From contig NC_033645.1 in NCBI RefSeq assembly GCF_001540865.1, positions 1,978,773 through 2,042,772 of the forward strand: a stretch of DNA of 64,000 nt, in the 5' to 3' direction. Shown here in pieces: positions 40,217-55,499 of this stretch; the first letter of the stretch is position 1, and every line of letters starts with the position of its first letter. The notes under the pieces were generated by a model. It saw nothing but the letters and a program-made list of their open reading frames with translations. It was not told where the DNA came from and made no database searches. The position numbers and the translations under genes were made by a program. This stretch comes from Ananas comosus. Lineage: Eukaryota > Streptophyta > Magnoliopsida > Poales > Bromeliaceae.

Positions 40217-40392
40217 TCTCTCTCTATATAATATTTTTATAATGTATGCATAAATTAGTCTGTTTTATCTAATTTGTAATTATTTCAACAAAAAAAAAAT
40301 GGATATACCACAGCCAAAAATTGGCTACCCATCAAAATATTCTCCACCAAAATATCTTGTACACTTTTTCTTTCCCACAAGAAATATCTTCC

Positions 40393-40412
40393 TATCCAAT
40401 CCCCATATAAAC
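40393..40412 (+). promoter_or_regulatory. CCAAT and TATA-like core promoter of DJC76
   Basis: ATCCAATCC is followed by CATATAAAC at about 40,404-40,412. The TATA-like element is about 55-60 bp before the ATG at 40,468, leaving a short leader. Assignment rests on position and motif only. Confidence 0.4.
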
Positions 40413-40467
40413 TCTCCTCTTCTTCTCCCTCCCACCACTCGATCCCCTTCTAACACTTCACCATAAG

Positions 40468-42434
40468 ATGAACACCTTGTTCCCAAACACCCTATTCTCT
40501 CTACCACTAAAACCTAAACCCCTACTCACTCCCGCAACAACAACAACAACAATTTCCGCTCTATCCAATCGAGCTATTCATTTATATAAATGCAAAGCAT
40601 GCAACAACAGGAATGCATGGATAGAGGAGTACGATTTATACGAGCTCTTGGGGGTGGAGAGCTCGTCGGAGCAGCCGCGGATAAAGGCCGCGTACCGCGC
40701 GCTGCAGAAGCAGTGCCACCCCGACGTCGCAGGGTCCGCCGGCCACGACATGGCCGTCATCCTCAACGATATCTATGCACTTCTCTCCGACCCCGTCTCC
40801 CGCTCCGCCTACGATCAGGTTCGTCATCGAGACCCTCCTAACTCGTCAGGTTTCATTTTAGTTCTCGAACTTTTTCAGCTGAAAGTTTGACACCATTTTT
40901 AGCGTTTATCTGTAAGTTTAATTTTATCTTTATTGCTAAATTAGTTAGATTGTGATTACAATCAGATTTAGCTGTACGTATTTTCCTAACAATATCTCAT
41001 TGTTCAAACAGGAGCAAGAAAAACTCTCAGAATTCCGAGGATACACGGGAAAACCGACCTATTCGACGTGGTTCGGGGCCGAGACCGAAGATCGTGCCGT
41101 CTTTGTGGACGAGCTCAGATGCGTCGGTTGCTTGAAATGTGCTCTCTTTGCAAGCAAAACATTTGCCATCGAATCGGTCTACGGGCGTGCTCGTGTTGTC
41201 GCCCAGTGGGCTGATCCCGAAGAGAAGATCGTCGAGGCGATCCAAACCTGCCCGGTCGACTGCATCTCGTAATACGACTGACGAAATCTCCCTTGATGCA
41301 TTAGTTACAAGCTGATAATCAAACCTTATCATTATGTTTGCGTAGGGTTGTCGAAAGATCTAACCTGGCAGCCCTGGAATTCCTGATGTCGAAGCAGCAG
41401 CGCGGCAGTGTGAGGTTGTCTGCAGGTAACACCGTGGGAGCGCGAGCGTCAGACATTTTTTCTGATGTCAACAAGTTTCAGAGGAGATTCAGGGAGATCA
41501 AAGAAAAAGCTTCAAGGAAAGAGTCCAAGGTAATGACATTGACACAAGTCTAGAAGAGATATTCTAGTGCTAAAAGATGCATCTGAAATGTAATAATTAA
41601 TGTCGTGTTAAGAGGATCTGAAATCATATCACCAAAACCAGAGATTCAAAATAGTGCACAACTTGTAATGCCGCATCGTCGAATATTACTTGATGAAATA
41701 GCCCTAAGCTATTCGTTTCATGTCGAGATGCATGCATGCTTTAGTACAACAAATCTTTTTATGCGTAAATTATTCCATTTTCGTAACTATTTTTTTTTTC
41801 TTCTGATAATCAGGAGTCGGACCTTCTAAGAAAATCCAGGATTTCAGCTGTTCAAGGAATCCGATCGATCTCAAATTGGTGGTACTGGACGCCTTTCAAA
41901 TCTGCGACAGTCGACACTGAAACCTCACTAATTCCGATCCCCAGTACACGAAGAATCGACACGTCTGCCACAGAAAGACTTAAAGAAGCAGCTGCCGCCA
42001 AAAGAAAAGCAGAAGCCATCCGACGGGCATCGATATCTTACCGCAACAACGATGACTACTGGACCCCGATGCTCGCCCTTCCATCTCAGTCCGGCAATTT
42101 CAATATGCCAAAATCCTCTACAGGGTCCGAAAAGAGTGATCTTTTGGAGGACTCAGATGCGAATCGAGGAACGACGAGAGTCGAGAAAGAGAAATGGGGG
42201 GTTGATTTGAAGGCCCCTCTTCTGATGGCAATGGTTTCTGCAGCAGCTGTAGGGTATAAAGGGGGAGATGCAGCAGAGAGTGTTGGACTCAAAGAACACA
42301 TTGGTGGTGATGTGGTATTGAGAGTTGTCAATAGCTTTGAGTTGCAGGTTTTGTTAGCAGGAGTTACTTGGTTTGTAATTGGGCTGATTGTTGTAGGTTT
42401 AGTTACAGTTGTTAGAAAGGGAGAGAATGCTTAA
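40468..42434 (+). CDS. DJC76: Plastid J-domain protein with 4Fe-4S ferredoxin domain (470 aa)
   Basis: Exons 40468-40818, 41012-41268, 41346-41529 and 41814-42434 total 1,413 nt in frame. The N-terminus (about residues 1-45) is Ser/Thr/Pro-rich with few acids, as in a chloroplast transit peptide. A J-domain follows (about 54-116) with the essential HPD at residues 84-86, so it should stimulate an Hsp70 ATPase. A bacterial-type ferredoxin domain comes next: C154-x2-C157-x2-C160 plus C197-P for an iron-sulfur cluster. The C-terminal half ends with a hydrophobic segment (LAGVTWFVIGLIVVGLVTVV, about 445-464), a likely membrane anchor. Domain order and length match the DJC76/77/82 J-ferredoxin group of plants and algae CDJ3-5. 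A redox-sensing co-chaperone role is proposed for the family and is inferred here. It is convergent with STT3B. Confidence 0.93.
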
Positions 42435-43930
42435 AAGATGAAGAAAAGAAGTTGATGAGGGGATGATACAACACTCGTGATGTAATAGTATGTATACATA
42501 TAAGAGACAAGGGTACACATATACTGTTGATATGAAGTTACACTGAATGACAAGAACAAAATGGCATAGATATAATCAGGGCAAATAATAGGAGTAATGA
42601 ATTTTCTTTAAAAAAGGATATGGTTGCATCCCAAACTATCAGATTTGTTTATATCTTGAACAGCATCCCTAGTGGTTCTTGTCTTTTATGTGCTGGGCGT
42701 TTTTATAATTCGTTAGCCTTTTCCTTGTCTTTTTTTTTTTTTTTCGTCAGTTTAATTTTAGGCTAAAATTTATCTCATCATGTTGCTTCTATGCATGACA
42801 GGTAATAGCTACTGCTTTACACACGTATATTTTAGTTGGCATATTTCTTCCCATTTAGTAAATAAGTATGCAAACTTTAGTAGCTGAGGAATGTAGTCAA
42901 ACAACTAGAATAAATACCATATTTGACCTTCAATTATTTTTTCCAAATAAAATAAATCATCTACCAAATTATTTTCTCACGATAATAATATATTTTTTTT
43001 AGAGAGATAAGTAGCACGCTACTCGCTTCCTTTATTTTATTTAGAAATAAACTTAACTAGAAATATGAATCAACTAGGATTCAAACTTGGGTCTCGAATA
43101 CCAACCACCAAATCCTTTGACACTTGCTCTAGAGACGGTCGGTTCTCACGATAATAATACCATCCTGTCAAATTATAAACGTATCAAGACATTATATACG
43201 TATCAAGACACGTGATCGGGGAATTGTTATTATCCTCCTCGCCAAGTTCTTTTTTCTACCGGTACTGCTTTAGAGCACCTCATATGTTAACCGAAGTATA
43301 TATCACGCTGGTATCGATGATAATTATATGTTCTTCTACGGAAATGAAAAAAAAAAAAAAAAAATCTGTTTTCAACTGATAACCCCAACCTGAGTTTTGT
43401 TCCGAAATCTTACATAAAAAACCACAAACTACTAAAATGCTAGTATAGTGTAAACATACAACAAAACTGATACGAGCCACAAGGCGAGGACCAATGTTGG
43501 TTCTCCTCCTTGCCAAAGTAATCAAACGGCCAACAATTATTAGACATATGAAATGATTTTAAATGTTGCTCTAAGAACTAGTTGCACCCAAATAGCTTTC
43601 TCAATACACTGTAGTGTCTTAATGGCCACAAAGGAAAGTATCATTAGCACAGCATAATCATTTTCAAAAAGGATTATCTTAAATAGTTATCTAGCTTGCA
43701 TCTAACTCAAAATGGCTCAAGTTGTAAAGAGGGGAAAAGTAAATAAAGCTCAAACTAAAGTTATTAACTGCGGTATTCTCTATTGTCTCTAACTTAAAGC
43801 CAACCTCTTCGCTGATAATTCCATCCGATGTAAAACTCATGTAACTTACACGTCAATTGTTGAGACCCGGCAAGCACTTATCTCATCCTTTTTTGTGCTT
43901 TGAATAATCACCGGTGATCAGGAGAAGACC
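42435..43930. other. Convergent spacer DJC76 / STT3B
   Basis: Non-coding DNA with both 3' UTRs (DJC76 probably to about 42,600). A SINE insertion occupies 42,991-43,142. A short A run lies near 43,345. I see no other gene. Confidence 0.6.
42974..43159 (-). mobile_element. SINE copy B with 17-bp target-site duplication
   Basis: The minus-strand element body is 42,991-43,142. Read on the minus strand it has a GTTTGAATCC B-box-like core, then AGCGTGCTACTTATCTCTCT and an A-rich tail. It is flanked by a perfect direct repeat, TTCTCACGATAATAATA (42,974-42,990 and 43,143-43,159). That is the hallmark of L1-type target-primed insertion. It is related to the copy at 2,103-2,260. Confidence 0.88.
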
Positions 43931-46900
43931 TCACCACCTATTTTTGGGTGGTTTCACTTTGTATATCCGCACGATCCAGTTTGACGTAGTGAATGCCTCT
44001 TCCAGGTACTCGAGCGTGATGTCTTTGTTCCCGATTTCCACTCCTCTTGCTCGATCGTATCTGTAACATAAAAGAAGCATTAACCATTAAATCAGGGAGT
44101 CGTTCAAGTTTCTTGTCAGTTATGTATGTGTTGGTGTTAGTATGCGCAGAGAGGGTCCACTCTTGGCACTAGGCTCGAGTTTTAACCACTTCAATACTTG
44201 AAGCAAAGAGGAGGGCCATTCCATAGTCCATGTCAGTTTGCTAGCTGCTGTAACTTGAAAAGCTGGATATAATATGATTGCAGCATTTAGCATTCTGGCA
44301 CGGATTATAGACCGCATAAACCATGAAATTTCAGCTTAGTGTTTGGATAAAACTTATTTTGTGTTTGATGAATTATGATTGGGGAAAAACGGAGATTTTA
44401 TTTCCTCACCGTCTGTCCAGAGCAACCCTATCCTAGATCCATTATGTATACAGTCTATAAATGCAAAAATTTACATTCCTTTAACACCCAAGATAAAATA
44501 ATAAGAGTTGAGCTGGAATGCTATCGGTAGCAAACTAGCCCCATTGCCACCTATTTATTTTTGATGATGGAGTCCCCAAATCGACGATCAGCATCGTTGA
44601 ACATGATCTATACTACTTGAAGCATCTAGAAACCAAATTTTAAGTGGTATAGATTATGTTCAGCGGTGCCGATCGTCGATTTGGATGCTCCATCATCGAA
44701 AACAAATAGGTGACAATGAAGCCAGTTTGTTACAGATAGCATTTCAGCTCAACTCAAAATAATAAAATTGAATATTGGATCATTTGAGTACTGCTACCAT
44801 AACCCAGATCATTTTGATCACTACCTAGAGTCTTATTAAATTATGCACCTCTCATGCCTTAAATTTTCTTGCCTAGGGAAAGCTGGTTCAGATTTCAACA
44901 GTGTCAAGAAGCATAATTTCTAAAAAATACAACATTTTTTCAGGAATGATCACATATCTTAATTTTGGCATAGTCAAACCTATAATTTTGGAGACGTTTT
45001 GAGACAATGACATGGTCACCATTATTCCACCAAAAGATATGACATCCTTATACATAATTTGTTTCTACAGCTAACTTGCTGAAGATATAGTAAATTCTTA
45101 TTCGTAACATAAAGCTATTAGTTAATTCCTAAATGTAACAGAATCCTAATTATTTCCCTCAATAAGTATAATTTTTCAATAAACTCTAAGCAACATGTTC
45201 AATTTGCAATGAACTGTAAGAAGAAGATTGATAAACATAAGCTGAAACTGTTACATAAATTTTAAATAAATATAAACCGCCATTACCTGCAATATCCTGT
45301 GATAAAACAAGCATGAAAATCACTTCTCGAGACAAAAAAGAAACAATAGTAGAACAATAGGCATATTTGGAAACACAAAATAAGCACCAGATTAGGCCCA
45401 TCAACCAACAAAGATAAAAAAGAGAAAAGGCAACAATGATGTAAGTTTTATGATCCACGCCCTGGACCAAATATCCAGACCAACATGTAAATGAGTGCTA
45501 TGCACCTTCACATATATTCTACATGTTCTACGCTAGGAATCAGGAAATGCTTACTGTTTGTGATTCTCCCATTTAAGAGAACTAGAAGAATCACTATAGA
45601 TTCTTTATTTCATTTCTCGAAAAAGTAGGATTAAAGATTGGCAAAGGTACCGTGCAGCATGACTATTGTAAGATCACTTAGTTTGACAAAAATCTTAATA
45701 TCTAGCAAAACAGTCACATCCAAATACCATACACTTGCAAATTAGATGTGCAAAGAAAGAAAAAAGACAATTGACTCACCCAGAGGGTTTATCCCTTTCT
45801 GTAATGAGCTCGCCAAAGCGGTAATAAGAAAGCTTGTACCTGCCATCACCAGGAAAAGTGAACAAAGATGGAAAGCTTGATCACTTAATAGGTACTGTGG
45901 TTACTTAAGTTCTTCAACTTGCCATATGAGTAAGGCTGAAATAATTGACTAAGGTTGAGAGAGTTAACATTAAAATACTAGATAGTATAAAGCTCACATG
46001 AGACAGTTCAACATTTTTGGTGCTGCTCCTTTGTCAACACGATACTCGCCATTCACAAGATAATCAGGTTCTTTTATTACAGGAAAGACTCCACCGCCAA
46101 TACGCACCATCCAAAGAAACCTGGAAGTTAAAACATACTTTAATCAGTTGATTCTACAATGCTAAACTTTAATAAACTTTGACTTTTGTAGGAATTCCAA
46201 ATTTTAGTGTATTGCACAAACAGGTAAATTCTTACTTGTTAATATCATCAGAAGAATATCCAGTAACCCCTCCAAATACGACAAGGACATAATCCACATC
46301 CAGTGACTGCATTATTTCATATGCTTCATCCTCATACGATGACATCGCACGCCCAACCGTGGCGATATGCGTATTATTCCATGTATTATTATCAACAATT
46401 ACTGTTCTATTTCCCATGGCGGTGATCTGATATCCATAGTCCCACCAGGACATAATTTTAGCATCAGGAGGAGTATTTTGGCGAAGCCAAAAGTATGCCT
46501 CCCTGTAATCATCAAAGATAACCCTGCTACCATCCTCACGCCTTGCAGACAAGACAATAGAGGGAGAAGAGTATGCTTCTGATGTGACCCACGTGCAGTG
46601 TATAGCATATCTACTTAGCAGATAAAAGGCACCGATGAGCAAAGCAATAGCTGCATTTCTTTGGAAAGGGAGAGACTGATCAACTGATGCCTGCTAAGAT
46701 AACAAAGTATGAGATTATTATTTATAGAACAACTAAAAGAAATCTTACTATAAAATATTTTTTTACAATATTTGAAATTGCATTAAAAATCTAGACTCAA
46801 GAGTCATTAAGTAAAGCTGAATCAAGTTCAAGGCAGGTTAATCAGAGTAAGGTACTGTGAATAATAAGAAACTGCCATTAACATATTAGAAAAATGGAAA

Positions 46901-49667
46901 ACTCTACACTACAGAAAAGCTTAAGCTAAAACAGCCATAAGCATGGTAATGTTAAGTCCTACAGCAAGGGATATGATAATACCTCAAATTTGCTAATGGT
47001 GCATTTGCCCTTGAAATTTAAGCAAATACCAGATATTCAAACATTACATAAATAATGGCTGTAGCACTAGAAGAACATTTCTTTTCTGCAAAGCGCCATA
47101 ACTGAAAGCATTTTACTTTGTCAACCAGGACTGTTAATTATATATTCATCTGTGCAACCAAGAGTTACGAAGTAATATATTGCTAAATAAATATATATGC
47201 AGATTCCTCTCTTCACAATTAAATGAAATACTGAAAACAGGGCCCTGGAAAAGTAAATTGTTCTACAGGCAAAAGACACTGGTAAACTTGAAATTAATCT
47301 AGTCTGTACCTGAGCTTGAAAAAAGAAAAGAAAACCAAACAACACAGACAAAAATATGTACGTATATAATATTTTACAAGAGAAAAAGGGAACAAGTGAC
47401 CTTGGCTGATGCTTTTGAACTGGCTGAACCTTTACCGGAGGTTGCCTGAGGACTTTTACTCTTTGTCCTAATCAATGTTGTCAGGTTTTTTATTGTAGCA
47501 GATACTGCAACAGCACTGATAAGGCACATAGCTGGTGCAGCCACAAGAATCAACCGCACCATCACACCGGCAAAATACATGCTTGTCAAGCCATACATGA
47601 CGACAAATATTGTGGCGTCCGACAGGCGCTTAAAGCAGAAGTACAAGCCAGCTGGGAAAAGGAAAAGAAGGATATGAAAGTCGAACATGAAAGATGACCA
47701 CGCTGTTGGTTGATGCTCAGAAACAGATGCAATGATGGGAATGTGGTCCTTTGCATAGGTTGGATCAAGCAAGGAGTAAAAACGGCCGGTCCAGGGAGAG
47801 ATATAACCGGAGGCCGTCCCGATACCAAGAGCCAGAGCACCCACACTAATAGCACACGTCAGGGTAATTTTCAGAAAAGATTGGAACAATCGAGCATCAT
47901 TCAAAATGTATTTCACCCAGTCTAGAAAGTAAAAGACCTGCAAAGGAATGGTTGTTAGCCTGTAAGCCAAGAAAATTGGACGAACTACAACATTGACGAG
48001 ATTTGTTTGATGCATTATGAAGTGCTAAAAGAATTTACAGTGGCACATTATACAGAGGCAATTAAATCTTACATGGCTTCATAGAATACTGTAACACATA
48101 ACTCACATCCTTACAACTACAGAGGTCTAGCAAAATAGCTCTTCTGATGATTTACTTTCACCCAGTCTTCTTTTCCACCCGTTTCTTTTATCTTTTCTTG
48201 ATGATTAACAACTTTTAACAGTAAAAATTCTACTTACAGGGCATTTTCAATGGTATATGCAAACTTGAAGCTAATAATCATTATTTGGCAGCAATGTCAC
48301 AGGGCACTGAAATAGACAAATACAAGTTACAATTCTCTATGTCGGAGAATTCTTTGTCACAGGGCACTGAAATAGACAAATACAAGTTGCAATTCTCTAT
48401 GTTGGAGAATTCTTTGTTCAAGATTTCTTCTTACACACGACTATGATTTTCAGCGGAAATGCACCTCGAGTGCATTCCCTTGCATGGTCATTTTGGACGC
48501 TGATAATGGGTGTCAATAATTCACATTTGACATAAGGAAACACAACAGCGGTGCTCGACTAAGTAGAGTTCAAAGTGCGACAAGCTCCATATACATTGTA
48601 GTGTAACAACTCCCATATTATGAGGTCAAATGCAGAACAAAGTGGTGACAAACAGGTGCTCGTGTGCATATCATTCACCAGAAATGGGTCGACAAAGACA
48701 ATTCCTCAGCACTCGCATATAATTGAAGTAATAGGCAAAGAAAAATCAGGCACTCAAAATCCAGGCGAGATCAAACCTGCAACAAGAAGAACACCCCCAT
48801 GGCGGCCATGTGCTCCCCGGACTGCACGTGCTGGAACCCGACGAAACGGATCTGCATAGCGAGAAGCATCCCCAGCACGTACATACAGTTATAAGCAACA
48901 TACAACCTCATCGAATACCTCCCCGTTACCAGGAGCACCAGAACATACAAGGGCACAAGGTTGATGATGAACACATAACCTCCCCACGCCGACACCATGT
49001 AGAAGTACCCGAAAGCCGAAGCAAGCGACCACGCGAGAGATCCGGTGTTCACGGCCTTGACGAAGAGGTAGAAGGTGAGCAGAAGCGCGAAGATGGCGAC
49101 GCCCTCGTTGTCGTACGACCCCGCGACGGATCTGGAGATGTAGCCGGGGCAGATCGCGATGAGGGCGGCGGCGGCGAGGCCGGCGCCGGAGTCCCAGATC
49201 TCCTTGCCGAAGAAGTAGGCGACGAGGGTGGTGTTGGCGGCGAAGAAGGGGGCGGTGAGGACGCAGACCTCGCGGATGTGGACGGCGAAGGTGAGGAGGC
49301 GGAGGGCGCGGTAGATGAGCGCGGCGGTGACCATGAGGCCGGGGTAGAGGGTGCCGCCGATGATGCGGCCGAGGGGGTACCAGCTCTCGGAGTCGAACCA
49401 GTTCCAGAACTCGTAGAAGCCGTTCCGGGTGAGGAAGAGGGTGGTGCGGTAGTTGAAGTAGGGGTCGAATTCGTGGATCATGGACTCGTAGCGGAGGACG
49501 CTGAAGAGGCGGATGGCGAAGGCGAGGACGTAGATGAGTGCGAGGGCGGAGAGGCGGATGAGGAGCTCCTGCTGCTTCGTCTTCAGCCTTAGGGTTTTGA
49601 GGGAGGGGACGAAGGGGATGGGGAGGGGGGAGGAGGAGGAGGAGGAGGAGGCGGAGTTGGCTCCCAT
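43931..49667 (-). CDS. STT3B: Oligosaccharyltransferase catalytic subunit STT3 (731 aa)
   Basis: Exons: 49667-48777, 47937-47401, 46690-46236, 46120-45998, 45839-45780, 44060-43931, total 2,196 nt in frame. It catalyses transfer of the lipid-linked glycan to Asn-X-Ser/Thr of nascent proteins in the ER membrane. Visible family marks: the first-loop Asp in [10 protein letters not shown], the [10 protein letters not shown] (SVSE) loop, and the WWDYG catalytic motif at 558-562 followed by [14 protein letters not shown]. Many N-terminal membrane segments precede a lumenal C-terminal domain, and the end reads VKPPKNRW. Length (Arabidopsis STT3B about 735 aa) and near-identity to remembered STT3B stretches favour STT3B over STT3A. 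Exon 1 is strongly GC-rich, typical of monocots. The exon 3 acceptor could also lie 3 nt upstream (46,693), adding one Gln. Intron 5 hosts a Mutator-type MITE. It is divergent from the carboxypeptidase gene. Confidence 0.96.
44495..44765. mobile_element. Mutator-type MITE in STT3B intron 5
   Basis: The element is 44,505-44,755 (251 bp). Its ends, GAGTTGAGCTGGAATGCTAT and the reverse complement of ATAGCATTTCAGCTCAACTC, start terminal inverted repeats of about 120 bp that make it almost a full palindrome. It is flanked by a perfect 10-bp direct repeat, AAAATAATAA (44,495-44,504 and 44,756-44,765). Duplications of 9-11 bp and long terminal inverted repeats are typical of MULEs. It has no coding sequence. 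Confidence 0.88.
48301..48420. repeat. Tandem duplication, 60-bp unit, STT3B intron 1
   Basis: Two adjacent copies, 48,301-48,360 and 48,361-48,420, start AGGGCACTGAAATAGACAAA. They differ at only a few bases, so the duplication is fairly recent. It is intronic. Confidence 0.92.
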
Positions 49668-49725
49668 GGCGAGATCGGTGTTGGGGACGATGGGGGATCG
49701 AGGGATCGCAGAAGAAGAAGAAGGG

Positions 49726-49795
49726 CTAGGGTTCTGTGGGGAATGGGGAATTAGGGTATCTAGGGATCCATTTGTGTGGGGGCGAGAACCCTAGG
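49726..49795 (-). promoter_or_regulatory. Telo-box-like motifs in the STT3B 5' leader
   Basis: CTAGGGTT at about 49,726-49,733 and AACCCTAGG at about 49,788-49,796 lie 60-130 bp upstream of the start codon. They are in the same class as the motifs seen before the sacsin-like, HUA2 and PARC6 genes. Function is inferred. Confidence 0.4.
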
Positions 49796-49860
49796 ATTTC
49801 GATCGGGGAAGAAGGGTTTTAGGGGGAGAGTGAAGAGATCTACGAGACGAAGAAGTGAAA

Positions 49861-50180
49861 AATGTATGGACAGTCCCTGTACTTTACGATATTGTGACGT
49901 AGTTCCTCAACCTTGATGAGTATTTTAGATCTTAAATATTTACATCCCAGTCCCTTATTAAGATAAAATTTACGAATTAGTCCAAAATTTGCCCCGTGAA
50001 GGTCAAAGGAAAGTCCATAATTACCGTAGATGTACGCTTATATTATACGGATACAATCACCGGAGGTGTTAGCCACGTGTCACTTCGACGTCATTAGCTC
50101 CCCTGGACGGTTGTGATTGCTCTCATCTGATCCACCCATAAGCCGGGATATTTTTCACATAAGCCCCCTAGTGCTTTCAC
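49861..50180. repeat. Dispersed repeat in the STT3B / carboxypeptidase spacer
   Basis: It starts ATGTATGGACAGTCCCTGTA and soon reads CGATATTGTGACGTAG. The first 60 bp align well with the repeat in sacsin-like intron 7 at 16,268. It is non-coding. The right boundary is approximate. The rest of the spacer to 50,640 is AT-rich with no gene. Confidence 0.5.
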
Positions 50181-50662
50181 ATTTAATCTCAAGTACGTGA
50201 TATGTATGAATTTCACATTTTTATTTTGAGCTGGGATTGAAACTAATAGAGTTGGGTGTTTTTTTTTTTTTAAGTGCTAAGGTTTTTCACACTTCCATTT
50301 CAAGTTTTAAATAAACTCAAATTGATTTGTACCGTAAAAGAGTCGATTGCTTTAAAAATTTAAGTACTATCAAATAACGATATTTTAATTTGACATTTTA
50401 TATTTAGTATATTCGAGCAAAATAGAGAAAACCATAAAAAAAAGTAAGAAAAATGAGTGAAATGATGCATTTTTATTTTAGCGAAAATTTATATTAAAAA
50501 GTTATTTTCTTAATTCACAAGATAAATAATTTGAATTTTTAAAACCTACAATGTATCTGTACTGTAAACAACAAACTCAATTCAAATCTAAACAAACTCC
50601 TCCGAGATAGCTTCCGAATTACAAAATTAATTTTTTTTTTTTAAAAAATCTTTCTTTACTTC

Positions 50663-50670
50663 TATAAATA
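50663..50670 (+). promoter_or_regulatory. TATA box of the carboxypeptidase gene
   Basis: TATAAATA lies 73 bp before the ATG at 50,743, followed by a pyrimidine-rich leader. The position fits a plant TATA box. Confidence 0.5.
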
Positions 50671-50742
50671 TGTATCTCTCTTCAATTTTTTTTTTAAATT
50701 TTTTTTTTTTTGCTCCTCATTTCACCATAGAACTCTACAATT

Positions 50743-54781
<4,039 letters not shown>

Positions 54782-55499
54782 CATATTTTAGCCCGATCAA
54801 AGCTAGTTGGGTATTTTTAGGTGCCTATGTTAAAGTTTGTTTCATAAACCATTTATGATCTTTGTTAGGTTTATTCATTTCCGATTTGCGTTGGAGAGTT
54901 ACCATTGAATGATCATCAATGCTCTACTATAAACTATCTTACATTTGATTTATCTCCATATATATTTGTCAATAGAACACATATCTCAGCTACATTGTTT
55001 CATATTATACAACCATGCATGGTCCCCTTAAAGCCTCAACCAAACAAGAAAAGTACCCTCAAAAAACTCCAATTGCACAGATCAAATTATGTCTTTTCTG
55101 AGCCAAAAATGTTTACCACCCCAAAAGATAAAGAATTTAAGGTCGAAAACATAATACCACAATTAAAACTTATCCCTGTGAAGGTAAAGAAAAGAAAGAA
55201 TGATGCACATGATTCTCACACAATAAATAACTCTCGTATCCTAGCATCCTAACGCCAATAATACAGAGTAGAGGACATCTTTTGTTATCTCAAACTAAAC
55301 AAAAGAAAAACAACATATTGTACAAGCAACTCTCGAGAGCATTAAGAATCGGTGGAGGAAATAAAGAAGACCAACATTCATGCGATGAGAAAGATAAAGA
55401 TCGTCGTTCCATTTTCTTCAAGGTTGTGGATGAAGATAATTGTACATTTGCTTCTTTCCAGAAGCGATTCTGATCAACTTATTTGTCAGTAGAAATAGA
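54782..55499. other. Convergent spacer carboxypeptidase / PARC6
   Basis: A 718-bp stretch containing both 3' UTRs. Plus-strand ORFs of 115 and 63 codons occur here (54,905-55,252 and 55,282-55,473) but match nothing I know. They have no clear splice or promoter context, so I treat them as chance or decayed sequence. Confidence 0.5.

Larger units (their letters stand above)
38880..40390. other. Divergent intergenic region, HUA2 / DJC76
   Basis: An AT-rich stretch of about 1.5 kb without coding signal. It carries two transposon-like elements (39,385-39,850 and about 39,900-40,216, listed separately) and A/T homopolymer runs. Confidence 0.6.

Noticed and set aside
48810..49592. 260-codon plus-strand ORF
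   Set aside because: It is the antisense of the GC-rich first exon of STT3B, and its Glu/Gly/Ala/Val-rich composition is a frame shadow.
54905..55473. Plus-strand ORFs of 115 and 63 codons after the carboxypeptidase
   Set aside because: There is no recognisable domain, promoter or splice context, and they fall in the convergent 3' spacer. They could be a decayed gene, but nothing supports it.
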